Positions 22,880 to 31,577 of a stretch of 33,327 bases of DNA are shown here, piece after piece. Made by a program: the position numbers and the translations under genes. A model generated the notes under the pieces. That model had not been told where the DNA came from and did not search any database. It was given only the letters and a program-made list of their open reading frames with translations. How positions within the stretch are numbered: position 1 is the first letter of the stretch; every line of letters begins with the position of its first letter. Source of the DNA: Candidatus Binataceae bacterium (GTDB lineage: Bacteria; Desulfobacterota; Binatia; Binatales; Binataceae); assembly GCA_030038355.1 (NCBI GenBank), contig JASHPB010000173.1, positions 1 to 33,327 of the forward strand. The letters are read 5' to 3'.

Positions 22880-24850
22880 ATGAACGAGGCGGTTGAAATC
22901 GAAAGCTCTGCCGCGGTCGCGGCGGCCGCGCCCGAAGAGTACGTCGCCCAAATTGACTACACGATCGACCGCGCGCAGCGCGCGCTGCTCGATCGGCAGA
23001 AGCCTGAGGGCTACTGGATCGATGCGCTCGAAGCCAACGGTGAGATGAACGCCGAATTCATCATCTTCAGCCACTTCATGGACAACGTCGATCTCGAGCT
23101 CGAGCCGCGCCTCATCAAGCATTTGCTCGAGCGCCAGAACGCCGACGGCAGCTGGAGCATCTACCCCGGCGCTGAAGGGCATCTGTCGACCACGATCGAA
23201 GCGTACTTCGCGCTGAAACTCGCGGGCCTTCGGCCGGTCGATGAACAGATCACGCAGGCCCGCCGCTGGATCCTGTCGAAGGGCGGGATCGAAAAGTGCG
23301 GAACGCTCGCGCGTTTCTATCTCGCCGCGATGGGCCAGGTGCCGTGGGAGGCGACGACTGCGTTGCCGATCGAGATCGCGCTCTTCCCGGACTGGTTCTT
23401 CTTCAACATCTATGAGCTGTCATCATGGGCGCGCGGCACTCTGATGGCGTTGATGTTTCTGCAGGCAGCCAGGCCGGAGAAGAAGATCGATTATGCGGCG
23501 GGAGTGCTCGAGTTATACATCCAGCCTCCCCACTTCACGAAGTTCAGGCAGCCGCCGGGCAAGCGGTTGGTCTCGATGCGATCGCTTTTGAATGTCGTTG
23601 ATCGTGGCCTTCGCGTTTTCGATCGGCATCATCCCAAGACGATGCGCGCGCGTGCCATGCGCTATGTCGAGAATTGGCTGCTGGAACATCAGGACGCCAA
23701 CGGCTCCTGGGGCGGTATCCAGCCCTGTTATCTGCTCACCGCGATGGCACTGAAGGCCAACGGCTATCGAAATGACCATCCGGTGATTAAGCGGGCATTC
23801 GAGGCTTCACGCGAGCTGCTCTGGGAGCAGGGCGACGCGACGATGTATATCCCATGCGTCTCGCCTAACTGGGACACGGCGCTCGCCGCCCGCGCGCTGC
23901 TTGATTCGGGGACTCCCGGCAATCATCCGGCCCTCAAGAAAGCCGCGCGATGGTTTATCGATCATCAGATCTTCAAGAAAGGAGACTGGTCGATCAAACG
24001 CCCTGACCTCGAGCCGGGCGGATGGGCGTTCCAGTTCTACAATGATTGGTATCCCGACGTCGACGACGCCGCGGTCATCCTCGGCGTGATTGCCGAGATC
24101 GCGGTCGACGATGCGGCGGCCAAGGAGCGCGCGCTGGCTGCAGGAGCCGCCTGGACGATGGGCATGCAGTCGTCAGACGGCGGCTTCGCGGCGTTCGACG
24201 TCGATAACGATTCAACCTGGCTGAATAATCTGCCGCTCGCCGATGTCGAGGCTGTCACCGATCCGACATGTCCGGATCTCGCAGGCCACGTGCTCGAGAT
24301 GATGCCTACCGTCGGCTACCGCCTCGATCATCCCGTCGCCAAGCGCACGATCGAATGGCTGAAGCGCAACCAATCGCCGGACGGCGGATGGTGGGGACGC
24401 TGGGGCGTCAATTACATCTACGGGACTGGAGCCGCGCTCGCTGGCCTGCGTGCAATCGGCATCGACATGAACGAAACGTGGATAAAACGCGCAGTCGCGT
24501 GGCTCAAGTCGAAGCAGAACGCTGACGGCGGATGGGGTGAGAGCCCGCTCTCGGACAAGGATCCCGCGTGGCATGGCCGCGGCACGAGCACCGCGTCGCA
24601 AACGGCGTGGGCGATCATCGGGCTGCTCGGCGGTGAAGATCATATCAGTGAACAGTTGATGCGCGGCGTGCAGTTCCTTGCTGAGCGACAGAATGAAGCA
24701 GGCGCCTGGGACGAGAACGAATTTACGGGCACCGGCTTTCCGGGGCACTTCTATCTTCGCTACTACATGTATGCGCACTACTTTCCGCTGATGGCGCTCG
24801 GGCGCTTCCGGCGGAGACTCGCGGAGAAGAATTCGAACGGCGCCAAATGA
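22880..24850 (+). CDS. shc: Squalene-hopene cyclase
   Basis: A 656-residue triterpene cyclase, normal length for the family (~620-720). The catalytic acid motif DVDD is at 393-396 (NDWYPDVDDAAVILG). QW-type repeats occur at QNADGSWS (~86), QDANGSWGG (~271), QSSDGGFAAFD (~433), QSPDGGWWGRWG (~500) and QNADGGWGE (~549). It converts squalene to hop-22(29)-ene and diplopterol at the inner membrane face. A short acidic/Ala-rich N-terminus precedes the first barrel. The start ATG 22880 follows AGAGG. Its stop overlaps the dxr start (ATGA), implying coupled translation of the MEP enzyme and the cyclase. Also called hpnF in hopanoid clusters. Confidence 0.95.
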   Translation: MNEAVEIESSAAVAAAAPEEYVAQIDYTIDRAQRALLDRQKPEGYWIDALEANGEMNAEFIIFSHFMDNVDLELEPRLIKHLLERQNADGSWSIYPGAEGHLSTTIEAYFALKLAGLRPVDEQITQARRWILSKGGIEKCGTLARFYLAAMGQVPWEATTALPIEIALFPDWFFFNIYELSSWARGTLMALMFLQAARPEKKIDYAAGVLELYIQPPHFTKFRQPPGKRLVSMRSLLNVVDRGLRVFDRHHPKTMRARAMRYVENWLLEHQDANGSWGGIQPCYLLTAMALKANGYRNDHPVIKRAFEASRELLWEQGDATMYIPCVSPNWDTALAARALLDSGTPGNHPALKKAARWFIDHQIFKKGDWSIKRPDLEPGGWAFQFYNDWYPDVDDAAVILGVIAEIAVDDAAAKERALAAGAAWTMGMQSSDGGFAAFDVDNDSTWLNNLPLADVEAVTDPTCPDLAGHVLEMMPTVGYRLDHPVAKRTIEWLKRNQSPDGGWWGRWGVNYIYGTGAALAGLRAIGIDMNETWIKRAVAWLKSKQNADGGWGESPLSDKDPAWHGRGTSTASQTAWAIIGLLGGEDHISEQLMRGVQFLAERQNEAGAWDENEFTGTGFPGHFYLRYYMYAHYFPLMALGRFRRRLAEKNSNGAK

Positions 24851-26016
24851 AGGCGATCTCAATCCTCGGCTCGACTGGATCGGTGGGTGTCACCACGCTC
24901 GACGTGGTCGGCCGCTTCGCCGATCGTTTTCGCGTCGTCGCGATGGGGGCAGGGCGCAATCTCGATCTGTTTGCTGAGCAGGCGAAGCGTTTTCGCCCGG
25001 AGCTGGTAGCGGTCGCGACCCCGGAACTCGCGCGCGAGTTGACGATTCGCCTCGGCGGTCAGCGAATCACGATTTTGCATGGCCTCGAAGGTGCGATCGC
25101 GGTTGCGACCCATCCCGAAGTCGAGTTGGTGATGTCCGCGATGGTTGGCGCGCTCGGACTTCAACCTACGCTCGCCGCGATCAAGGCGGGCAAAGATATC
25201 GCATTCGCCAACAAGGAAGTGCTCGTCATCGCGGGCGAGCTGATCACGTCGGCGGTCCGCGAGCACGGCGTGCGCCTGCTGCCGGTCGACAGCGAGCACA
25301 ATGCGATCTTCCAGTGCCTCGAAGGCCGCGGCCGCGAGCTTCTGAAGCGTATCGTAATCACCGCGTCAGGCGGCCCGTTTCGCGAGCTGTCGGCGGAGCG
25401 ATTCGAAGCGATCACGGTCGAGCAGGCGCTCAATCATCCGACCTGGCGCATGGGCAGCAAGATCACGATCGATTCGGCGACGCTGATGAACAAGGGCCTC
25501 GAGGTGATCGAGGCGCGCTGGCTGTTCAACCTCAGGCGGTCGCAGATCGCGGTGGTGATTCATCCGCAGAGCGTGATTCATTCGATGGTCGAGCTGATCG
25601 ATGGCTCGGTTATCGCCGAGATGGCGATTCCCGACATGGCGATTCCGGTCGCATACGCGCTCGCCTATCCGGATCGGCTGCCTCTTGATCATCTCAAGCA
25701 ATTTTCGCTGACCGACGCTGCGCGCCTCACTTTCGAAGAACCCGATTATTCGCGGTTTCCGTGTCTTCGCCTCGCATTCGAGGCGCTCGATGCTGGCAAC
25801 ACGATGCCTGCGTGTCTGAATGCCGCCAATGAAGAGCTGGTCGCCGGATTTCTCGCCGGTCGTGTGCGTTTCGTCGATATCGCGCGCTGGGTCGAAGACG
25901 TGATGCGCGAGCACTCGAATCGTCCGGCGCATACTCTTGAAGACCTGCTCGAAATCGACGGATGGGCGCGTGCGCGGGCGCGCGAGCTGATGGGCGCGCA
26001 TCCCGCGGCGGCATAG
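24847..26016 (+). CDS. dxr: 1-Deoxy-D-xylulose-5-phosphate reductoisomerase
   Basis: A 389-residue enzyme of the MEP isoprenoid pathway (DXP to MEP, NADPH- and Mg-dependent). Signatures include the NADPH motif ILGSTGSVGVTTLDVV, FANKEVLVIAGEL, the metal/substrate loop LLPVDSEHNAIFQCLEG, ITASGGPFREL, and HPTWRMGSKITIDSATLMNK followed by GLEVIEARWLF. Typical length. The ATG overlaps shc by 4 bases and hpnC follows 6 bases after the stop. Dxr is usually in the lpxA/uppS/rseP neighbourhood; embedding it within a hopanoid operon ties precursor supply to hopanoid output and is a notable arrangement. Confidence 0.95.
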   Translation: MKAISILGSTGSVGVTTLDVVGRFADRFRVVAMGAGRNLDLFAEQAKRFRPELVAVATPELARELTIRLGGQRITILHGLEGAIAVATHPEVELVMSAMVGALGLQPTLAAIKAGKDIAFANKEVLVIAGELITSAVREHGVRLLPVDSEHNAIFQCLEGRGRELLKRIVITASGGPFRELSAERFEAITVEQALNHPTWRMGSKITIDSATLMNKGLEVIEARWLFNLRRSQIAVVIHPQSVIHSMVELIDGSVIAEMAIPDMAIPVAYALAYPDRLPLDHLKQFSLTDAARLTFEEPDYSRFPCLRLAFEALDAGNTMPACLNAANEELVAGFLAGRVRFVDIARWVEDVMREHSNRPAHTLEDLLEIDGWARARARELMGAHPAAA

Positions 26017-26022
26017 TCGACG

Positions 26023-26925
26023 ATGATCGGTGCTGAAGCAGGAATCAGGAGCGAGCGTCCTCTTGTAAGGCGGCGCAGAACCGCGGCCGCGAGCGAACTC
26101 GACCGCGCCTACGACTTCTGCGCACGACTTGTACGCTCGCACTACGAAAATTTCACCGTCGCTTCATGGCTCATGCCGCGCCCGATGCGCCGTCACATGT
26201 TCGCAATCTATGCCTACGCGCGGATGGCCGATGACTTCGCCGACGAGCGGCACGATCTGGCCGCCCTTGATGACTGGGAACGTCAGCTCGATGCAGCCTA
26301 TGCCGGCGCACCGCGTCATTTGGTTTTCGTCGCGCTGGCGGACACGGTGCGCCGCTTCAACATTCCTCGTGAGCCGTTCGCCGATCTCCTCGTGGCGTTT
26401 CGCTCGGATGTGAATTTCCAGGGCTTCGACACCCTCGAGAGTTTGCTCGGCTACGCGCGCAATTCCGCGAATCCTGTTGGCCGCCTCGTGCTCTATCTCT
26501 TCGGTTATCGCGACGCCGAGCGGCAGCGCCTCTCCGATCTTGTATGCAGCGGTCTTCAGCTCGCGAACTTCTGGCAGGACGTCGCGATCGATCGCGCCAA
26601 GGGCCGCATCTACATCCCGCGCTCCGATCTTGCGCGCTTCGATATCGCTGCGAGCGATCTCGATCGCGTCACGACGAAGTTCATCGGGCTGATGCGCCAT
26701 GAGGTCGGCGTCGCGCGCGCGATGCTGAAAGAAGGCGCCGAGCTTCATCGCCTCGTCGATCGGCGCCTGAGCCGCGATATTCTGATGTTCGCTGGCGGCG
26801 GCCTCGCGATTCTCCGCGCGATCGAGCGCGTCAACTACGACGTCTTTGCCCATCGGCCGAAGCTCGGTAAGTGGGATGTTTTAAGGGTAGCATGGGGTGC
26901 AATCCGTGGACGCCTTGAAGCCTGA
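26023..26925 (+). CDS. hpnC: Squalene synthase HpnC (hydroxysqualene-forming)
   Basis: A 300-residue trans-prenyltransferase-like protein. First Asp-rich motif YARMADDFADERHD near residues 66-79; second motif LANFWQDVAIDRAKGRIYIP near 181-200. Known role of HpnC is converting presqualene diphosphate, made by HpnD, to hydroxysqualene, which HpnE then reduces. ATG 26023 lies 6 bases after dxr. The stop falls inside hpnD (29-base overlap), which argues for translational coupling. HpnC and HpnD are told apart by gene order and by the QDVAIDRAKGR (HpnC) versus RDVQEDAGRGR (HpnD) forms, so the assignment is good but based on motif resemblance. Confidence 0.9.
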   Translation: MIGAEAGIRSERPLVRRRRTAAASELDRAYDFCARLVRSHYENFTVASWLMPRPMRRHMFAIYAYARMADDFADERHDLAALDDWERQLDAAYAGAPRHLVFVALADTVRRFNIPREPFADLLVAFRSDVNFQGFDTLESLLGYARNSANPVGRLVLYLFGYRDAERQRLSDLVCSGLQLANFWQDVAIDRAKGRIYIPRSDLARFDIAASDLDRVTTKFIGLMRHEVGVARAMLKEGAELHRLVDRRLSRDILMFAGGGLAILRAIERVNYDVFAHRPKLGKWDVLRVAWGAIRGRLEA

Positions 26926-27826
26926 TTCCGATCAACTCGAGCGCGCCGGGCTCGAGCCTGCGCATACGTCGCTCGACGCCGACTACGAGCGCTGCGCGCT
27001 GGTCACCAGACGCTCGTCTTCCAACTTCTACTACGCGTTCATGCTTCTGCCTGCCGAGCGCCGGCGCGCGCTGCACGCGCTGTATGCGTTCTGCCGCTTC
27101 CTCGACGACATCTCCGATGATGAGAGGTTCGACAATCCCGCTGACCTGCTGAGGAGCTGGCGGGAGGAGCTTGAGCGCGTATACAACGGCACTCCGACGC
27201 GCGCGATTTCGCGTGCGCTGGCGGACAGCGCCCGTCGCTTCAACATTCGGCGCCAGCATTTCGACGAATTCATCGCGGGCGTCGAGATGGATCTGACGCG
27301 GAAGCGCTACCGCACCTTCGCGGATCTCCGCCTCTTTTGTTATCGCGTCGCGTCAACCGTCGGCCTGATGTGCATCGAAATTTTCGGCTACAGCAATCCC
27401 GCGGCGCGCGACTACGCCGAAAATCTCGGTATCGCACTGCAGCTCACCAACATCATGCGTGACGTGCAGGAGGATGCCGGGCGGGGACGCATCTACCTGC
27501 CGCTCGAAGACCTCTCGCAGTTCGGTGTGAGCGAAGATGACATTCTGCATGGAGTGTACAGCGCTAATTTTGTCGCGCTGATGGAATTCGAGGCGACGCG
27601 TGCGCGCACCTTCTACGCTCGCGCCGAAGCCGCGCTGCCCAACGAAGATCGCTCGTCGTTAGTCACGGCAGAGGCGATGCGGCTCATCTACGGCACGCTG
27701 CTCGATCGCATCGTCAAATCCAACTACCGTGTCTTCGACGGACGGCTTAGCCTTTCCGCGCCGCGCAAGCTCTACCTCGTCGGCCGCGCGTGGGCGAGCG
27801 GGCGGCTGGGCGCGCTGCGCGGGTAA
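26897..27826 (+). CDS. hpnD: Presqualene diphosphate synthase HpnD
   Basis: About 309 residues starting with GTG 26897, within the 3' end of hpnC; a GTG at 26906 is an alternative. First Asp-rich motif FCRFLDDISDD near residues 68-78; second motif LTNIMRDVQEDAGRGRIYLP near 191-210. SSNFYYAFMLLPAERRRALH is the usual opening of squalene/phytoene synthases. HpnD condenses two FPP to presqualene diphosphate. The hpnE gene follows 9 bases downstream. Distinguishing it from phytoene synthase rests on context, with HpnC and HpnE directly adjacent. Confidence 0.9.
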   Translation: MQSVDALKPDSDQLERAGLEPAHTSLDADYERCALVTRRSSSNFYYAFMLLPAERRRALHALYAFCRFLDDISDDERFDNPADLLRSWREELERVYNGTPTRAISRALADSARRFNIRRQHFDEFIAGVEMDLTRKRYRTFADLRLFCYRVASTVGLMCIEIFGYSNPAARDYAENLGIALQLTNIMRDVQEDAGRGRIYLPLEDLSQFGVSEDDILHGVYSANFVALMEFEATRARTFYARAEAALPNEDRSSLVTAEAMRLIYGTLLDRIVKSNYRVFDGRLSLSAPRKLYLVGRAWASGRLGALRG

Positions 27827-27835
27827 AGAAGAGCA

Positions 27836-29197
27836 ATGTTCGAGGCGAAGGACGTCGTCATCATCGGCGCCGGCTTCGCCGGACTTTCAGCCGGCGTCGC
27901 GCTGGCGGACAAGGGCTTTCGCGTCGCGGTGCTCGAGCGAAAGCCCGCGCCTGGCGGCCGCGCCTACTCCTTTGCCGATTCCGAAACTGGAGATTTGGTC
28001 GACAACGGGCAGCACGTGCTGATGGGATGCTACCGGGCGACACTCGACTTCCTGGCGCGCGTCGGCTCGCGCGACCAGCTCGCTTTTCACCAGGATCTCG
28101 AAATCGAGATCTTCGATGGACCGGGGAAGAGCGCGACCGTTCGTACCGCGCGCCTGCCGGGTCCCATGCACATGGCGGCTGCGCTGATGCGCTACAAACA
28201 TCTGAGCATCGGCGAGCGAATCAGTGCGATGCGCGCCGCTATGAAGCTGCTCGCGATGCATCGCCGCGGATATGTGGAGCTGACTCGCCTCACAGTCGCT
28301 GATCTTGTCGCTACGCTCGGCCAAGGCGCGCGCGCGCGCGAAACGTTCTGGTATCCAATCGCGGTTGCGACGCTGAACGACGAGCCGACGGTCTCGTCCG
28401 CCGCGCTCTTCGTCGAGGTGCTCAAGCGTGCGTTCTTTGGCCGCCGCGCCGATTCAGCATTCGTCTATCCCAAGGTCGGGCTCAGCGAGCTTTACTGCAA
28501 AGGTGCGAGCGAGATCATCGAGCAGACCGGCGGACTTGTCGAGCCACGCGCGATTGTCGAGGCGCTGGAGCTCGGCGCCGAGGGACGGATCGCGAGCGTG
28601 CGACTTCGCGACGGGCGCCGACTCGGCGCTTCAAATTTCATCGCGGCCGTGCCTCCCCATCATCTGCTGCGCTTCCTGCCGGAGAATGCCGTGGGCGATC
28701 CGTTCTTCGCGCGCTTCGCGGATCTTTCAACTTCGCCAATCGTCTGCGTGCACGCATGGTTTGATCGCCCGGTTACCGATTCGGCCTTCGTCGGATTCGT
28801 CGGCGCGACCACGCAGTGGCTCTTCAACAAGCGGCGCATCTTCGATCTGCACGGCCAATCACATCCCGGCTATCTCAGCTTCGTGATCAGCGGCGCGCGC
28901 AAGATCGTCGATAATTCCAACGCTGAGCTGCTCGAGACGGTCCTTGCCGATCTCCATCGGATGATTCCCGCGTCGCGCGAGGCAAAACTTCTGAAGGCCC
29001 TCGTGCTCAAGGAAAAGCAGGCAACGATGGCGCCCGATTTGCGCTCGCACCAGCTCCGCCCGGGAACCGGCACGCCGATTGCGAACTTCTTTCTCGCCGG
29101 CGACTGGATTCAGACCGGCCTGCCCGCGACGATCGAGAGCGCGGTGATTTCCGGTAACAACGCGGCAGCGACAGTCGCCGCGCGCATCGGCGGATGA
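27836..29197 (+). CDS. hpnE: Hydroxysqualene dehydroxylase HpnE (FAD-dependent)
   Basis: A 453-residue FAD oxidoreductase of the amine-oxidase/phytoene-desaturase-like superfamily. The N-terminal dinucleotide-binding motif VIIGAGFAGLSAGVAL is followed by VLERKPAPGGRAYSF, which completes the FAD signature. A C-terminal AGDWIQTGLPATIESAVISG closes the FAD site. HpnE performs the last step of the HpnCDE route, reducing hydroxysqualene to squalene. Its ATG lies 9 bases after hpnD and its stop overlaps hpnA by 4 bases. Length is in the normal range. Confidence 0.93.
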   Translation: MFEAKDVVIIGAGFAGLSAGVALADKGFRVAVLERKPAPGGRAYSFADSETGDLVDNGQHVLMGCYRATLDFLARVGSRDQLAFHQDLEIEIFDGPGKSATVRTARLPGPMHMAAALMRYKHLSIGERISAMRAAMKLLAMHRRGYVELTRLTVADLVATLGQGARARETFWYPIAVATLNDEPTVSSAALFVEVLKRAFFGRRADSAFVYPKVGLSELYCKGASEIIEQTGGLVEPRAIVEALELGAEGRIASVRLRDGRRLGASNFIAAVPPHHLLRFLPENAVGDPFFARFADLSTSPIVCVHAWFDRPVTDSAFVGFVGATTQWLFNKRRIFDLHGQSHPGYLSFVISGARKIVDNSNAELLETVLADLHRMIPASREAKLLKALVLKEKQATMAPDLRSHQLRPGTGTPIANFFLAGDWIQTGLPATIESAVISGNNAAATVAARIGG

Positions 29198-30204
29198 CGA
29201 TGGCTTCCAAGACGGCACTCGTAACAGGTGCGAATGGCTTCGTCGGATGCCACGTCGTGCGCGCGCTCGTCGCGCGTGGCGATCATGTGCGGGCTCTCGT
29301 GCGCGAGAGCGCCGACCTGAGCGCGCTGAGCGGCGTTGATGCGGAACTCGTGCGCGGCGATCTGCGCGAAGCGGCGGCAGTCGAGCACGCTACTGCCGGA
29401 TGCGACGAGGTCTATCACGTCGCGGCGGACTACAGGCTCTGGCTCACCGATTCGGCGCCGATGTACGCGACCAACGTCGAGGGCACGATTAACATCATTC
29501 GCGCTGCGCGCGCGGCCGGTGTGAAGCGCATCGTGCACACCAGCACAGTAGGAGCGCTCGGCATTCCGCACGGCGGATTGGGACGCGAGGATACGCCAGT
29601 CGCGCTCGCCGACATGCCTGGGCATTACAAGCGATCGAAATTTCTCGCCGAGCAGGAGGCAATGAAGGCCGCGCGCGAAGGTGCGCCCGTCGTGATCGTC
29701 AATCCGTCAACACCGATCGGCGCGTACGATTACAAGCCCACGCCAACTGGACGGATCATCGTCGATTTTCTGAACCGCAGGATGCCCGCGTATCTCGACA
29801 CGGGCCTCAACCTCGCCGACGTTGTCGATGTCGCGCGCGGTCATTTGTTGGCGGCAGAGCGCGGTCGAATCGGCGAGAAGTACATCCTCGGCGGCGAGAA
29901 TCTCACGCTGAAGGAGTTGTTCGAGCGGCTCTCCACGCTGTCCGGTCTTGGCGCGCCACGCGTCCGGATTCCCTATGCCGTCGCCTACGGATTCGCGCTC
30001 GGCGCTGAGGCCGTGTCACGTACCGTCACGCGGCGCGCGCCGCGCGCGAGCCTCACCGAGGTGCGCATGGCGCGAAAGCGCATGTTCTTCGATTCGACGA
30101 AGGCGCGCTCCGAGCTTGGCTACGAGGCGGGCCCGGTTGACGAGCCGATCCGGCGCGCGATCGAATTCTTCCGCGCGACGGGAGCGGCCCGCTCAGCCGC
30201 TTAG
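29194..30204 (+). CDS. hpnA: Hopanoid-associated NAD-dependent epimerase HpnA
   Basis: A 336-residue extended short-chain dehydrogenase. It has the NAD-binding ALVTGANGFVGCHVVRALVA, a VYHVAADYRLWLTD segment, the active-site YKRSKFLAEQEA (Tyr-x3-Lys) and VIVNPSTPIGAYDYKPTPTG, all typical of HpnA. HpnA genes are found with hopanoid genes, but the biochemical step is not firmly settled; a role in modifying the sugar-derived side chain is usually assumed. ATG 29194 overlaps the hpnE stop; ATG 29200 is an alternative. The CruF-like gene follows after 12 bases. Confidence 0.92.
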   Translation: MTMASKTALVTGANGFVGCHVVRALVARGDHVRALVRESADLSALSGVDAELVRGDLREAAAVEHATAGCDEVYHVAADYRLWLTDSAPMYATNVEGTINIIRAARAAGVKRIVHTSTVGALGIPHGGLGREDTPVALADMPGHYKRSKFLAEQEAMKAAREGAPVVIVNPSTPIGAYDYKPTPTGRIIVDFLNRRMPAYLDTGLNLADVVDVARGHLLAAERGRIGEKYILGGENLTLKELFERLSTLSGLGAPRVRIPYAVAYGFALGAEAVSRTVTRRAPRASLTEVRMARKRMFFDSTKARSELGYEAGPVDEPIRRAIEFFRATGAARSAA

Positions 30205-30216
30205 GGAGCGCTCGCG

Positions 30217-31116
30217 ATGCATCTGTTGCTATCGACGATCGCGCTTCGGCCGTACGTCTTCGTCTTCCTTGCGAGCTTTCTCTTCATCTCGATCGTCACC
30301 TTCGGACTCCGTACGTCGCTGCTCTTCGCGGCCCTCACCTATTGCGTGTCGCTCGCGTGCGAGTGGTGCTCGGTGCATAACGGCTTTCCATTCGGGCTTT
30401 ATCACTACATCGAGGCGACGCGTGGCCGCGAAATCTGGGTGTTCGGCGTGCCATTCATGGATTCGCTCTCGTTCACGTTTCTCGGCTTCGCGAGCTACAC
30501 GGTCGCGCTGCTCTTGAGTGCGCCGCTCCATCGCCGTGGTGCCGATGTGCGCCTGCTCGACACATGGAAGATTCGGCGCGCGCCGCGCGTCTGGCTGATG
30601 GCGGCGCTATTCATGGTGATGATCGACTGGGTGGTCGATCCGCTGAGTGTGCTAGGCGACCGATGGTTTCTCGGCAAGATTTTCTGGTACGACCCGCCAG
30701 GTCCGCACTTCGGTGTGCCGATCAGCAACTATCTCGGATGGTATTTCGCGGCCGCGATCACGATCGCGATCTTTGTGTTACTCGACGCGTTCATCAACCG
30801 CCGCGTCGAGCGACCATTCGGTGTTCTCCCATCGATGCCGTCGCGGGCGCTGCTCGGACCAGCGTTATACGTGGGAATCGCGATCTTCGGCATCACGATG
30901 CTGTTCTCGATTGGCGCGAGTGAGATCGCGTGGGCGAGCGTCTTCATCTACTTGCCGTTCGCGGCGCTCGCCATCCATATCGTCACTCGCGCTGACTCTT
31001 ACGGCGACGCAGCGGCCGTCGAACGTCATCTCGCCGATTTTCCGGGCGAACGGGGCCTCGCCGTCTGGAACGAGCACCGCACGCCGGCTGCCTCGCCGCG
31101 GCGCCGCAGCGCCTGA
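30217..31116 (+). CDS. CruF-like carotenoid biosynthesis membrane protein (DUF422)
   Basis: A 299-residue membrane protein with about seven hydrophobic segments. The family signature is clear: HNGFPFGLYHYIEATRG (conserved YHY), VFGVPFMDSLSFTFLGFASY, VMIDWVVDPLSVLGDRWFL (conserved Asp and WxxDP-type motif) and FGVPISNYLGWYFAA. Characterised relatives (CruF, bisanhydrobacterioruberin hydratase) add water to a terminal isoprenoid double bond. The start ATG 30217 follows AGGGAG. It is the last gene of the hopanoid run, 12 bases after hpnA. No phytoene synthase or desaturase gene is nearby, so it may act on a triterpenoid or on a carotenoid made elsewhere. The C-terminus after the last helix is Arg-rich. 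Confidence 0.85.
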   Translation: MHLLLSTIALRPYVFVFLASFLFISIVTFGLRTSLLFAALTYCVSLACEWCSVHNGFPFGLYHYIEATRGREIWVFGVPFMDSLSFTFLGFASYTVALLLSAPLHRRGADVRLLDTWKIRRAPRVWLMAALFMVMIDWVVDPLSVLGDRWFLGKIFWYDPPGPHFGVPISNYLGWYFAAAITIAIFVLLDAFINRRVERPFGVLPSMPSRALLGPALYVGIAIFGITMLFSIGASEIAWASVFIYLPFAALAIHIVTRADSYGDAAAVERHLADFPGERGLAVWNEHRTPAASPRRRSA

Positions 31117-31124
31117 CTGCTTCC

Positions 31125-31577
31125 CGCGCCGATTCGCGGCCGTGCGCGCCATCTGCAGCACCCAGCCGGATGCGCCGGCTCGGCGGGTCAAGTCGAGAGT
31201 TAAAAGAGTACCCGCCCTTGAGCACCTATACCTGCACCAATGCTCCTGAGACTGGTTCTCGTAGGCAGCGTCAGCGACGCCGCTCAGCCGCCTCAAATCG
31301 CGAATCTGCTTGACGATTCGCTCGAAGTCGGCACGTCCGCCGCTGACCCTCAGAGTGATCTGATCGTTGTCTGCCGTCGAGTAGTCGCACTGCTCGGAAG
31401 CCATCTGCGCCGGAACGCCCGCGCGTTCGACAGCTTGGTCACCGGCCCGCCCGTCAATGCTGCGATAGCGGCGGCGGTAAGCAGCGAGCACGGATTGCGT
31501 CCGGCGTGTGCATCCGCGCCAGCCGCGCCCGCGATCAGGATTGCGACGATTGCGATCTCCAAGATGCTGGCTACCAC
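31125..31577 (-). pseudogene. Frameshifted small secreted protein with NPCSLLT / GGPVT motifs
   Basis: Read on the minus strand from GTG 31577: an apparent signal peptide (EIAIVAILIAGAAGADAHAG), then NPCSLLTAAAIAALTGGPVT, in one frame. Near 31410 a shift of two bases within a CG run moves the protein to another frame, which continues as AQMASEQCDYSTADNDQITL, SGGRADFERIVKQIRDL and finally GTLLTLDLTRR. Both parts together resemble the small DUF3558-like or 'NPCSLL' exported proteins, with the typical paired cysteines. A dinucleotide slip could also be an assembly or sequencing error, but the next gene remnant on this strand is clearly dead too. The far end has no clear stop before the cruF-like gene. 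Confidence 0.6.

Noticed and set aside
25366-26142. Minus-strand open frame (258 codons) antisense to dxr and hpnC
   Set aside because: Antisense to two well-supported genes, His/Arg-rich low-quality translation, no motif.
31164-31180. Hairpin AGCCGG/CCGGCT after the CruF-like gene as an operon terminator
   Set aside because: Only a 6-bp stem and no T tract; too common by chance in this GC content.
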